Of a DNA stretch of 64,000 nt, positions 8,076-16,638 are shown piece by piece. Position 1 is the stretch's first letter, and every line of letters starts with the position of its first letter. The notes below the pieces were generated by a model. It saw nothing but the letters and a program-made list of their open reading frames with translations. It searched no databases and was not told the DNA's origin. Source of the DNA: Bacillota bacterium (GTDB taxonomy: Bacteria; Bacillota; Clostridia; Lachnospirales; Bianqueaceae). Location of the stretch: positions 1 through 64,000 of the forward strand of contig JAFRUE010000014.1 in assembly GCA_017441925.1 (NCBI GenBank). Reading direction: 5' to 3'. Position numbers and translations under genes: made by a program.

Positions 8076-10304
8076 TCACGGACCTGTATGTATATACCAT
8101 TTGGATAAAAAAGACCGGATCTGAACGGCTCCCACATCGTCCGTCACAAGATACCGTATTCCTGCGTCCTCCAGCCGCTCAATCGTTTCACGGTGCGGAT
8201 GTCCGTAACCGCCTTCCCGGTCGCAGCTGATCACTGCAAGATGCGGCTGAACTGCTTCCAGGAGAACTGTCCCTGTTGAAGTCGAAGAACCGTGGTGACC
8301 GGCTTTCAGGATCTCACACGGACCCGCCGCAGCGCTGAAGAGCTCTTCCGCAGCCTGGTCCGCGTCGCCGCATAACAGAATATCCAGACCATCTGCCGTG
8401 AATCTCAGAACAAGAGAGGCACTGTTCTCATCTGAATACGTAACGCCTTCAGCCGGTGAAAGACAAAGGAACTGACAATTCCTGCCCTGTATTCTGTCCC
8501 CTGCTCTGATCCGTGTCACTCCTGCCGCCGCTTCGATCGATGCAAAAATACGGTTCTCATGCAGTTCTCCTTCCGGAAGGAACCATTGTCCGACTTTAAA
8601 ATCCTCATCCCTCAGCAGTTTCATCAGTCCCTGCGTATGATCCCGGTCGGAATGAGTCGCAAAAGCCGCGTCGATTCCCGTAATCCCTCTGCTTTTCAGG
8701 AACGGTTCGAGTGCCGCGCTATATGACGGACCTGCGTCGATAATGAAAACCTGCCGTCCGCTCTCGATCACACAGCAGTCTCCCTGCCCGACATTCAGGA
8801 ATGTGCAGACCGTCCTGTACCTCGGGAAGACCACTGAGATCATGCACAAAAACACGGCTGCGCCGGATGCGGCGTACGCCTTCTTCCGGCATGTGGGGCC
8901 TGTAAGCAGCAGGATACCGGCAGCATAATACAGCAGGAGTGTTATGATCTTGGGCCTGCCTAACGTCAGTACCGCGCCGGGAAGTCCGGAAACGATTTCG
9001 CCGGTCCTGCACAGAAACCGCAGGAGATAGAACAGTGCGCCGGCCCCGAACCGGGCCGCTTCTTTCCATACCGGATAGACTGCAAGCACCGCGGCTCCTG
9101 TCCCGAACAGAATGCTCATACACGGAAGGATCAGCAGATTGACAATGATCTGATACGGGCAGATCTGGTAGAACCAGTACAGACTGACAGGAATGCTGCC
9201 GGCTGTAACGGCTACGGAAGGCGCCAGAATCCGGCGGATTCCCTTAGGCAGGCGGAACCAGTGCCCCGGTATCTCCTGAAAAAATGTCAGGGACATCGTA
9301 CAGATATAGGAGAGCTGAAATCCCGGATCCCGCAGATACAGCGGCTTTGCCAGTATCAAAAGCAGTGCGGAACAGCAATAGGTATTCAGCCTGTCTTCCC
9401 GGCCGTACAGAACCGGCTGAAGCGCGGTAACCGTACAGATCAGAGCCGCGCGCAGTGTCGCCGCGGCACCGCCGGTCAGAAAAGTATAGATCCATACGAC
9501 CGCGAGGCTGCAGACGGAGGCTCTCCTCCGGAAGGTCAGCCGCGACAGGATACTCTGTATCATCGTGAAGACCAATGTCACATGCATACCCGAGATCGCA
9601 AGAATATGAGAGATGCCAGCCATCCGGAAATCATTCCTGATCTCTCCGTCCAGTTCGGAATCTTCTCCCGCAAGGATCGCGGCGGCAAGGCCCGCTTCTC
9701 TCTGCGGAAGGACTTCCCGCAGGATCTCTCCGACCCGTCCCCGGAGCACCGCAAAAGAAAAACGTGTTCTCCCCGTTCTCCGGATCTCTGTTATCTTACC
9801 TGTATAGTAGATCCCCTGGATCTTCCCGGACGTTTCACTGTCCCATTCGCCGGGATTTCCGAGATTGCGGATCCGGATGACCTCCAATTGTCCCTCAAGG
9901 ACCTCTCCTGCTTTTGCGGATTCCGTCAGATAGACTCTGGCTCTGCCCGGAAGCCCCGCAGAAGAGATCACACAGGAATAGCCATATTCCGTCCTTTTTG
10001 CACTCTCGACAGTACAGACGGCATCAAGCCTGATGGATTCAGGCATGCCTGCATCCACGATCCTGCAGGCATTTTCCCGCAGCATTCCGGCAAGAAAGAC
10101 CAATCCGAGGACTCCGCAGTAAACCGTTCCACTGCGGATCCCGCGTTTCTTCACATAACACAAAAACAGCCAGACAGCGGCAGCAGCGATGCCTCCGGCA
10201 CACAGCCGTCCTGCCACGGCCGGCAGAACATATCCGGCCAGTATACCGGCGCCGGCTGTCCCAAGCAGCGGGAAAGCCGGCCGGCGCAATATGATCTTCC
10301 GCAT
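8076..10304 (-). CDS. comEC: ComEC/Rec2 competence DNA channel
   Basis: ComEC (742 aa) is the polytopic membrane protein that passes single-stranded DNA into the cell during transformation. Domain order is normal: N-terminal DUF4131-like membrane/OB segment, the central Competence domain starting near LAISGMHVTLVFTMI, and a C-terminal metallo-beta-lactamase domain with GDCCVIESG, THSDRDHTQGL and LKAGHHGSSTST. The metal ligands are intact, so the domain looks functional. The ATG at 10304 has only a weak RBS and follows the GerMN lipoprotein by 38 bp. Confidence 0.92.
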   Translation of the reverse strand: MRKIILRRPAFPLLGTAGAGILAGYVLPAVAGRLCAGGIAAAAVWLFLCYVKKRGIRSGTVYCGVLGLVFLAGMLRENACRIVDAGMPESIRLDAVCTVESAKRTEYGYSCVISSAGLPGRARVYLTESAKAGEVLEGQLEVIRIRNLGNPGEWDSETSGKIQGIYYTGKITEIRRTGRTRFSFAVLRGRVGEILREVLPQREAGLAAAILAGEDSELDGEIRNDFRMAGISHILAISGMHVTLVFTMIQSILSRLTFRRRASVCSLAVVWIYTFLTGGAAATLRAALICTVTALQPVLYGREDRLNTYCCSALLLILAKPLYLRDPGFQLSYICTMSLTFFQEIPGHWFRLPKGIRRILAPSVAVTAGSIPVSLYWFYQICPYQIIVNLLILPCMSILFGTGAAVLAVYPVWKEAARFGAGALFYLLRFLCRTGEIVSGLPGAVLTLGRPKIITLLLYYAAGILLLTGPTCRKKAYAASGAAVFLCMISVVFPRYRTVCTFLNVGQGDCCVIESGRQVFIIDAGPSYSAALEPFLKSRGITGIDAAFATHSDRDHTQGLMKLLRDEDFKVGQWFLPEGELHENRIFASIEAAAGVTRIRAGDRIQGRNCQFLCLSPAEGVTYSDENSASLVLRFTADGLDILLCGDADQAAEELFSAAAGPCEILKAGHHGSSTSTGTVLLEAVQPHLAVISCDREGGYGHPHRETIERLEDAGIRYLVTDDVGAVQIRSFLSKWYIHTGP

Positions 10305-10342
10305 GTATCGCGGATTGCCTGCAAACCGGGTCTATGCAGTAA

Positions 10343-11392
10343 TTACGGTGTTTCTATATAATCCTGATTAAATGTAAAAGCCGTATTCAGCTGGACAGTC
10401 TTATATATATCTCTCTGCTGTCCGTCGATCAGGAACTGTACCGTATCGATACTGTACAGCGACGTGAGGGAATTGACGATTGAATACAGCGTCAGCATCT
10501 CCTGCTCTACATTACCCACCTGATTGGTCACGAAACTCTCGTTCATATCCACGTAGCAGACGGAATTCCGGATCAGGATCTCATTGACAGCAGATCCCGG
10601 CGGCATCGAAGCATAATGGTTATCCACTCTCGGTCCTTCGATCAGCATGGCCATGACTTTATCCGCGTTGCGTTCGGACATCCTGACCGTCGCCGTCCGT
10701 TTCTCCGAGACCAGCTTATCTCCCTTGGCGTTGACAAAATACAACGTGAACGATACTTCGTCCTGGAAGAAATTCTCGTCCGATTCATTAACGATGATCG
10801 TGTCCGCGATCAGAGACGAGATCTGTGTCATCGGACTCTCCCCGGCTTCATTCGGGACATTGGCATAGATCTGCACCCCACTCAGTTCTTTCAGCGAGAT
10901 CATCGATTTCGCAAGTCCGACACGAAATACATTCTCCGTATTCGGCAGCAGAGAACTGTAACTGCCCCGGATATACATAACGAGCAAAGCCTGTCCTTTA
11001 TCGTTGTAGGAGATTTCCGGAACGACCCTGAACCCTGTCGGAATGATGCTCTTTAGGTCATTCTGAGGCTCTGAAAGTAATGTAAGGAGCTCATCCACCT
11101 TCTCCTCTACACTGAGCGCCGGATCCATCGTAACCGTATACTCTATAAGGGATGTGTATTTCTCATTCGTATAATAGATATGGGCTGTCCCCAGATCCGC
11201 GGTACTATTCTCCCCTCCGGATTCCTCTCCGGAAACCACGGCTGAGCTCTGAGCCGGCTGAGAAGAAGCCCCTCCGTTCCCGGAACTGCCCGTCCCGGCT
11301 TTTGTACATCCGCTGAACATGCCGCACAGCAACACGGTCACAAGTGCAAATACGGTAGACCGGTACAAGAGATCCGTCCTTCTGCTTCTCAT
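10343..11392 (-). CDS. GerMN-domain lipoprotein
   Basis: A 349-aa protein with a lipoprotein signal (hydrophobic STVFALVTVLLCGMF followed by the lipobox SGC at about residue 29), then a Ser/Gly/Glu linker. Two GerMN-like modules follow (around TIIVNESDENF and VLLQ-type repeats up to YSIDTVQFLIDGQ). GerMN domains occur in spore germination protein GerM and in lipoproteins next to WalK-like kinases such as LpqB, where they are thought to modulate signalling. It overlaps the kinase stop by 4 nt (ATGA), implying coupled synthesis with the sensor. A role in sensing is inferred. Confidence 0.82.
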   Translation of the reverse strand: MRSRRTDLLYRSTVFALVTVLLCGMFSGCTKAGTGSSGNGGASSQPAQSSAVVSGEESGGENSTADLGTAHIYYTNEKYTSLIEYTVTMDPALSVEEKVDELLTLLSEPQNDLKSIIPTGFRVVPEISYNDKGQALLVMYIRGSYSSLLPNTENVFRVGLAKSMISLKELSGVQIYANVPNEAGESPMTQISSLIADTIIVNESDENFFQDEVSFTLYFVNAKGDKLVSEKRTATVRMSERNADKVMAMLIEGPRVDNHYASMPPGSAVNEILIRNSVCYVDMNESFVTNQVGNVEQEMLTLYSIVNSLTSLYSIDTVQFLIDGQQRDIYKTVQLNTAFTFNQDYIETP

Positions 11393-12861
11393 CTCTTCAC
11401 CTCCCTGCCGGATCCGTCCGCAGACACAGCGTCATCGGACGGAACACGCGGCGCGATCAGCGGTATCCTGACCGTAAAAGTCGTGCCTTCGTTCAATTTG
11501 CTCGAAACACTGATCGTACCATGGTGCATCGTGACGATCTTATGAACGATGGAGAGTCCAAGCCCTGTCCCTCCGGTCGCGCGGTCCCTGGTCTTGTCGA
11601 CCCGGTAGAAACGCTGAAAGATCTTGGGAATATCCTCTTCCGGGATACCGATACCTGTATCGCTGACCGTCAGGATCGCATCGGAAAGATCCGCGTTCAC
11701 TCCGACGCGGACACTTCCTTCTTCAACATTATACTTGATCGCGTTCTCGATCAGATTGGAGAGCGCGACCGACATTTTCATCTCATCCACTTCCGCTTCG
11801 ACAGCAGTATGATTTTCAAGGACAAGTGCGATACGCCGCGCATCCGCAAGGGGCTGCAGCCGCTTCAACAGCACCTCCGCAAGATCGTTCATGGAGACCA
11901 TCGAAAGGTTCAGTCCGCTCTTATTGTCCTCAAGCCTCGTGAGCGACAGGAGGTCATTGATGAGTGTGCTCTCTCTGTCGACCTCTGTATTGATGTCCTG
12001 CAGAAATTCCCTGTATTCCTCAACCGAAGCGTCCCCGGCCAGCAGCAGCGATTCCGTCAGGACCTTGATCGAAGACATGGGCGTCTTCAGCTCATGAGAT
12101 ACGTTGGAAACGAATTCCTTACGCGACTGATCCTCTTCCCGCAGCGTGGAAATGATACTGTCCATTGTCTGGACGATGTCTCCGTATTCATTGGCTCTTG
12201 TCGCAGGTTTCCGTGCAAAATGACCGTTCTGGACATTCTTAAGCCATTTGCTGATCCCGTCAAGCGGTCTGAACGCAGAGAGGATCGCGGGGATCATCAG
12301 AGCAAGGATCAGAATCTCCGCAATGATCATCGTAAGCAGATTCGATTCCATACTGGTCCTCGCGGTCTCATACTGACGATCCAGTCCGAAAGACACATAA
12401 ACAACACCGACCACATCCGTCGTCTTATATTCGAAGATCGGTACAGCGATTCTGACGTACCGTCCCTCTGTCTCCGTTACGGAGCTGCCGGACATGGCGG
12501 TCAGGATCGTATCATTCAACATTGTCCTGCCGCGTCTTGTACTGGCGGAATCCTTCACGACCCGTCCCCTGACATTCAGTACGAGGATACGCGTCTCCGG
12601 GAAGAATCCCGACATGCTGTCTACTTCACTATAATCCGTTACAGCCGCGCCGGTAACATAACGGTTTACCGAAATATCGGAAGCGACCGTGACAGCGTAA
12701 CGGCTGATCTCATTGATACGGGCTTTGACCCTGTCCCTGATCACCGCGTTGCGGTTGATCATAAAAGCAACGCCCTGTATCAGCAGCGTTCCAATAACCA
12801 GTCCTGCAAGCAGGCGCAGCGGAACACTGCGGTACCAGGCAGTATTGTTCTTCTGACTCAT
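11389..12861 (-). CDS. Membrane sensor histidine kinase
   Basis: A 490-aa class I histidine kinase. Transmembrane segments lie at about residues 12-33 and 173-195 and flank an extracytoplasmic sensor domain of ~140 residues (single Cache/PAS-like). HAMP follows (FRPLDGISKWLKNVQNG), then HisKA with the phospho-accepting His in SNVSHELKTPMSSIKV, and HATPase with NLIENAIKYN, DTGIGIPEED and GGTGLGLSIVHKI. Architecture resembles WalK/PhoR/YycG-type kinases. Its start overlaps the regulator stop by 4 nt, so the two form a cognate pair. The signal is unknown. Confidence 0.92.
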   Translation of the reverse strand: MSQKNNTAWYRSVPLRLLAGLVIGTLLIQGVAFMINRNAVIRDRVKARINEISRYAVTVASDISVNRYVTGAAVTDYSEVDSMSGFFPETRILVLNVRGRVVKDSASTRRGRTMLNDTILTAMSGSSVTETEGRYVRIAVPIFEYKTTDVVGVVYVSFGLDRQYETARTSMESNLLTMIIAEILILALMIPAILSAFRPLDGISKWLKNVQNGHFARKPATRANEYGDIVQTMDSIISTLREEDQSRKEFVSNVSHELKTPMSSIKVLTESLLLAGDASVEEYREFLQDINTEVDRESTLINDLLSLTRLEDNKSGLNLSMVSMNDLAEVLLKRLQPLADARRIALVLENHTAVEAEVDEMKMSVALSNLIENAIKYNVEEGSVRVGVNADLSDAILTVSDTGIGIPEEDIPKIFQRFYRVDKTRDRATGGTGLGLSIVHKIVTMHHGTISVSSKLNEGTTFTVRIPLIAPRVPSDDAVSADGSGREVKR

Positions 12862-13541
12862 TCCTTAAAGAAATAACCGACGCCCCACTTTGTCTGAATG
12901 TAGGTGGGTTCACTTGACTTGGGCTCGATCTTCTCACGAAGACGGCGCACATGGACATCGACCGTTCTCTCATCACCGGGATACTCGCTTCCCCAGATGA
13001 TGTCAAGCAGCTTATCACGGCTGTATACCTTGCCTGCGTTGCGGGAAAGGAGCTCCAGCAGATCGAATTCTTTGGCTGTCAGATTGACATTCTTGCCGTC
13101 CACCGTTACTTCACGGCTGTCATAATCGATGCGGAGCGAACCGGTCTCCATCACATTGCGGGAAGGTGCCTGAGAAGCGCTAGCCCTGCGGATGATCGCC
13201 TTGACACGGGCCTTGAGCTCCAGAATATTGAACGGCTTGGTCATATAATCGTCCGCACCATACTCCAGTCCCAGGATCTTGTCCATATCTTCGCTCTTGG
13301 CCGTCAGCATGATGATCGGCACATTCGATGTCTCCCGGACTGTCTGGCATACCTGGATCCCGTCCACCTTGGGCAGCATAACGTCAAGGATCACCAGATC
13401 ATACTGCCTGTTGCGGATCATTTCAAGCGCAGTCTCACCGTCATATGCCGCGTCTATTTCATATCCGTCATGCTCCATTGCGTAACGGATCCCTTTTACG
13501 ATCATTTTCTCATCATCGACTACAAGAATTTTGGATGCCAT
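12858..13541 (-). CDS. OmpR/PhoB-family response regulator
   Basis: A 227-aa regulator with a receiver domain (acidic pocket VDDEKM, phospho-Asp in LVILDVMLPKVDG, conserved Lys in YMTKPFNILEL). The C-terminal winged-helix domain ends in DERTVDVHVRRLREKIEP...IQTKWGVGYFFKE. It has a strong RBS (AGGAGG). It sits 17 bp after comEA and overlaps the kinase gene, placing a two-component system inside the competence cluster. Specific targets cannot be read from the sequence. Confidence 0.93.
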   Translation of the reverse strand: MASKILVVDDEKMIVKGIRYAMEHDGYEIDAAYDGETALEMIRNRQYDLVILDVMLPKVDGIQVCQTVRETSNVPIIMLTAKSEDMDKILGLEYGADDYMTKPFNILELKARVKAIIRRASASQAPSRNVMETGSLRIDYDSREVTVDGKNVNLTAKEFDLLELLSRNAGKVYSRDKLLDIIWGSEYPGDERTVDVHVRRLREKIEPKSSEPTYIQTKWGVGYFFKE

Positions 13542-13558
13542 TTCTTCCTCCTGAATCT

Positions 13559-14224
13559 CTATGTTCCCGGATTGCCTGCCGTGACCAGGGATCTCAGCCT
13601 GGACAGCAGGACCTCACCGATCCCTTTCACATTAAGCAGCTCCTCGACATCAGAGAATCCGCCGTTTTCCTCTCTGTACGCTATGATCCTGCCGGCAAGC
13701 GCAGGTCCGATACCCGGAAGATCCTCCAATTCTATTTTACTTGCTTTATTCAGATCGGTCAAGTGCGTTCCTGAACTTTCTTCCGTAATAATGTTGATGG
13801 AAACAAGATCCTGCAGTCCGGATTCCTCTCCTTCCTCCGGAATATAGATCCGCTGTCCGTCAGAGAGCGGCGCGGCCAGATTGATCCGCCACAGAGCGGC
13901 ATCCGGCTCCGCGCCTCCGGCAGCGTTGACCGCATCTTCCACCCGTGATCCGGCCGGCAGTACATACACATGATCCGGTTCCCTGACGGCTCCGCAGACA
14001 TGCACGGAAATATCCGTGCTCTCAGATTCTTCCGTCTCTGCCGGTATCTCCTTTTCCGTTACAGACAGGGTAACCCCGGCGGATTCCTCCTGATCGGATA
14101 TATCCCGGTCCAGGAGGACCGTGTCCTGTCCCCGGATCCCGAAAACCGCATATATAAGCCCTCCGGCAAGAACAGCCGCACCGATCAGGATCTTACGGAT
14201 CCTGTTTTTCTTTTTATCTGTCAA
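13559..14224 (-). CDS. comEA: ComEA-like DNA-binding competence protein
   Basis: ComEA (221 aa) binds incoming DNA at the cell surface. It has one N-terminal membrane anchor (ILIGAAVLAGGLIYAVFGI). A soluble-ligand-binding beta-grasp (SLBB) domain follows at about 75-140 (DISVHVCGAVREPDHVYVL). The C-terminal helix-hairpin-helix repeats read IELEDLPGIGPALAGRIIAY and LLNVKGIGEVLLSRL. I choose the TTG at 14224 because GGGAGGAG lies 6 nt upstream; a TTG at 14254 has no RBS. It is the first gene of the comEA-RR-HK-GerMN-comEC-holA operon. Confidence 0.88.
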   Translation of the reverse strand: MTDKKKNRIRKILIGAAVLAGGLIYAVFGIRGQDTVLLDRDISDQEESAGVTLSVTEKEIPAETEESESTDISVHVCGAVREPDHVYVLPAGSRVEDAVNAAGGAEPDAALWRINLAAPLSDGQRIYIPEEGEESGLQDLVSINIITEESSGTHLTDLNKASKIELEDLPGIGPALAGRIIAYREENGGFSDVEELLNVKGIGEVLLSRLRSLVTAGNPGT

Positions 14225-14238
14225 ATCTTGCTCCTCCC

Positions 14239-14267
14239 TTGTCTGTCCGTCCAAAACATGTTATAAT
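14239..14267 (+). promoter_or_regulatory. Promoter of the S11-peptidase-like gene
   Basis: Plus strand: -35 TTGTCT (14239-14244), 17-nt spacer, extended -10 TGTTATAAT (TATAAT at 14262-14267). It lies in the 88-bp divergent region between comEA and the gene at 14313. A minus-strand promoter for comEA probably overlaps it, but no clear -35 was found. Confidence 0.65.
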
Positions 14268-14312
14268 TCACAGGTAAACTTCTTCGAAACTCATATGAAT
14301 GGAGGCCTGTAT

Positions 14313-15677
14313 ATGGCCCTTAATGATAAAGTTCCCATCCAGATGAATCCCGGCCGCGGCGGATCGTCCCGGCTGTGCCGCACAGCCGTTGTGTTCTTGT
14401 TGTGTGCTGTGCTCTTGATAGCGCTCTTCCCTCTGCCGGCAGTAGCTGCGACACCGGATTTCCCCGTCTCAAGCGATGAGCAGGCTGTACTGATCGAGAC
14501 CAGTACTCTGCAGGTCCTGAACAGCCAGAAGGCTGACACCCGGATCGATCCCGGCAGCCTGGTCAATTATCTGACTGTCCTCACAGCCGTCCGTCATGCC
14601 GATCTCTCGGCCCGCGTCACGGTCCCGGATAACGTCGAGTCCGCCGTACCGGAAGATGCCCCTGTCGTGTTCCTGCGGCCCGGCGAAGAGCTGACCGTAC
14701 GGGACTTGGCCGGTGCTCTGCTCTTTAATTCCGCAAATGACGCGGCCTACGCGCTTGCCGTATCTCTTGCCGGTTCTGTCGAGAACTATGCTGTCTGGAT
14801 GAATGAGACCGCCGCTGACTGCGGAGCCGGCAACACTCATATCTCGTCGGTCTACACGCTCGTCGATCCGGGGCAGTATACCACGCCGAAAGATATCGCC
14901 CGCATCGCTGCGTATTTCAGCAGAGAACAGGAACTGTATGACATCATGAGTTCGGATCTGTTCGCGATCGATCCGACCAACAAGATCGATGAGACCCGTT
15001 ATTACCCGAATGACCTGCCGCTGCGGCAGACAATCTCTCTGACCTATATCGAATACGTTACCGGCGGCCGCTACAGCCGCAACAATATCCTTGTATTCGC
15101 AAGATCCGAGACGATGGATCTGGTCGGTGTCGTAAGCGGTACTGCCGGAGAAGATTCTGCTTATTACGATGCATACGATCTCATGCGTTTCGGACTCGAC
15201 TACTATCAGCCGGTCACGATCAATTATGACGGTTCCTCCATTGCGCGCGTGCCCGTCTATTCCGGCAACAACAAAATCGCCTACACCAATATCGCGATCG
15301 ACGGCGCGCTGACCTTCTACGCTGAAACGCTGAGCCGCAAGCCCACGGATGCCGAGGGACTTGGATCCTTCTTCTCCCACACGCTCTCTCTGCCGGACAA
15401 ATTGCAGGCTCCTGTACAGGCCGGAGACAAGGTCGGAACCGTCATCTACACAATGCTTGCGGATCCCGAGATCACGATTGCGCTTGACTGTGTCGTCATG
15501 GACACTGTATCGGTACCGCGCGACGTACAGATTGCCGGAGACAACAATCCCGGCAATGCAGAGAAGATCCTCTCCCTGATCCACTGGATCGTCCTGCCGG
15601 TTCTGATAATCGCGATCATCGCCTTGCTGCTCCCGCGGATCCGTGACTTTCTGCGGCGCCAGCGCGGGCCGTTTTGA
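14313..15677 (+). CDS. D-Ala-D-Ala carboxypeptidase homologue (S11), probably inactive
   Basis: A 454-aa exported protein of the PBP5/DacF fold (peptidase S11). It has a signal-like segment at ~27-50 (VVFLLCAVLLIALFPLPAVA), then the S11 domain (~50-330), the PBP5 C-terminal domain and a C-terminal anchor (IVLPVLIIAIIALLLP). The family catalyses removal of the terminal D-Ala from peptidoglycan using SxxK, SxN and KTG motifs. Here SxN is kept (FNSANDAAY), but SxxK reads Ser82-Leu-Val-Asn85 and KTG reads Val249-Thr-Gly, so both catalytic lysines are missing. It may bind peptidoglycan or be regulatory. The start follows GGAGG; there is no frameshift. Confidence 0.8.
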   Translation: MALNDKVPIQMNPGRGGSSRLCRTAVVFLLCAVLLIALFPLPAVAATPDFPVSSDEQAVLIETSTLQVLNSQKADTRIDPGSLVNYLTVLTAVRHADLSARVTVPDNVESAVPEDAPVVFLRPGEELTVRDLAGALLFNSANDAAYALAVSLAGSVENYAVWMNETAADCGAGNTHISSVYTLVDPGQYTTPKDIARIAAYFSREQELYDIMSSDLFAIDPTNKIDETRYYPNDLPLRQTISLTYIEYVTGGRYSRNNILVFARSETMDLVGVVSGTAGEDSAYYDAYDLMRFGLDYYQPVTINYDGSSIARVPVYSGNNKIAYTNIAIDGALTFYAETLSRKPTDAEGLGSFFSHTLSLPDKLQAPVQAGDKVGTVIYTMLADPEITIALDCVVMDTVSVPRDVQIAGDNNPGNAEKILSLIHWIVLPVLIIAIIALLLPRIRDFLRRQRGPF

Positions 15678-15785
15678 TCCTGCCTTCACCCTTATTATGT
15701 AACGTTTTTTGGAAATGGCTGGTTTTTAAGACAGATATTAAAGATTTTTCTGCCGGGACCTGCCGGTGAAAGGAGCTGACACATC

Positions 15786-16445
15786 ATGCAGATCAAAGGA
15801 CTGAAGATCAATTTCCTCGGGGACAGTATTACGGAAGGCCACGGTACAAGTTCTCTTGACCATACCTTCTGGAACCTGCTCGCCTCCCGTGACGGAGCCG
15901 TTACCCGCGGCTACGGGATCGGCGGGACCCGTATTTCCAGACAGCAGAGCGTTTCTCCCAAACCGGTCTATGACGAATACTTCCGTACCCGCATAGCCGG
16001 CATGGATCCGGATGCGGACGCGGTCTTTGTTTTCGGCGGCACGAATGATTACGGTCACGGCGACGCTGCAATCGGCCATTTCAGCGACAGGAACGACGAC
16101 ACTTTCTACGGTGCGCTGCATAATCTCTGTACGGATCTGATCGCCCGTTATCCAGACGCGCTGATCGTTTTCCTCACGCCGACGCACCGTCTGAACGAAA
16201 ACCGTGTCTACAACGAATGGGGCGTCCGCAGCGTCGGTTCACTCCGGGATTATGTGAACTGCATCCGGGAAGTGACGGAATACTACAGTATCCCTGTGAT
16301 CGATCTCTATCGGGAAAGCGGTATACAGCCGGAGATTCCCGAACTGCGGGAACGTTTCATGCCGGACGGGCTGCATCCGAATGACGCGGGACATGAGCGG
16401 ATCTACTCGCTGGTCCGTGATTTTCTGATGCGGACGAACCGTTGA
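15786..16445 (+). CDS. SGNH/GDSL hydrolase
   Basis: A 219-aa cytosolic esterase or acylhydrolase of the SGNH superfamily. Block I is FLGDSITEGHG (nucleophile Ser in GDS), block II Gly lies in GIGGTRIS, block III is FGGTNDYGHG (Asn), and block V is PDGLHPNDAGH (catalytic Asp/His). All catalytic residues are present. No signal peptide is visible. Such enzymes often deacetylate sugars or lipids; the substrate is unknown. It has a strong RBS (AAAGGAG). It is located between the S11 homologue and typA on the same strand. Confidence 0.85.
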   Translation: MQIKGLKINFLGDSITEGHGTSSLDHTFWNLLASRDGAVTRGYGIGGTRISRQQSVSPKPVYDEYFRTRIAGMDPDADAVFVFGGTNDYGHGDAAIGHFSDRNDDTFYGALHNLCTDLIARYPDALIVFLTPTHRLNENRVYNEWGVRSVGSLRDYVNCIREVTEYYSIPVIDLYRESGIQPEIPELRERFMPDGLHPNDAGHERIYSLVRDFLMRTNR

Positions 16446-16482
16446 ATCCGGCCGGATCATTGCCTTAAACACGATAAAAATC

Positions 16483-16511
16483 TTGACAAACGGCTGTGTA
16501 TAAGTTAAACT
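16483..16511 (+). promoter_or_regulatory. typA promoter
   Basis: Plus strand: -35 TTGACA (16483-16488), 17-nt spacer, -10 TAAACT (16506-16511). It leaves a ~120-nt leader before typA with two direct TGTACAG copies and a run of Ts at 16565-16577; an attenuator is conceivable but no good stem was found. Confidence 0.75.
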
Positions 16512-16638
16512 GTTCAGCGTGTCTGTGTACAGATACAAAGAACAGGCACTTGTACAGCAGCCGTTTTTATTTTTTTGACATACGCACGGTAATGCAGCCT
16601 GCGTTATGACATTGCTGAAGAGAGAAAGAAGAGGTAAG

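Noticed and set aside
11521-12876. A 451-codon plus-strand frame opposite the histidine kinase
   Set aside because: Antisense to a clear kinase gene; composition is His/Arg/Asp-rich as in other shadows here.
16565-16577. T-run in the typA leader as a terminator or attenuator
   Set aside because: No stable stem immediately upstream could be drawn; only direct TGTACAG repeats are present.
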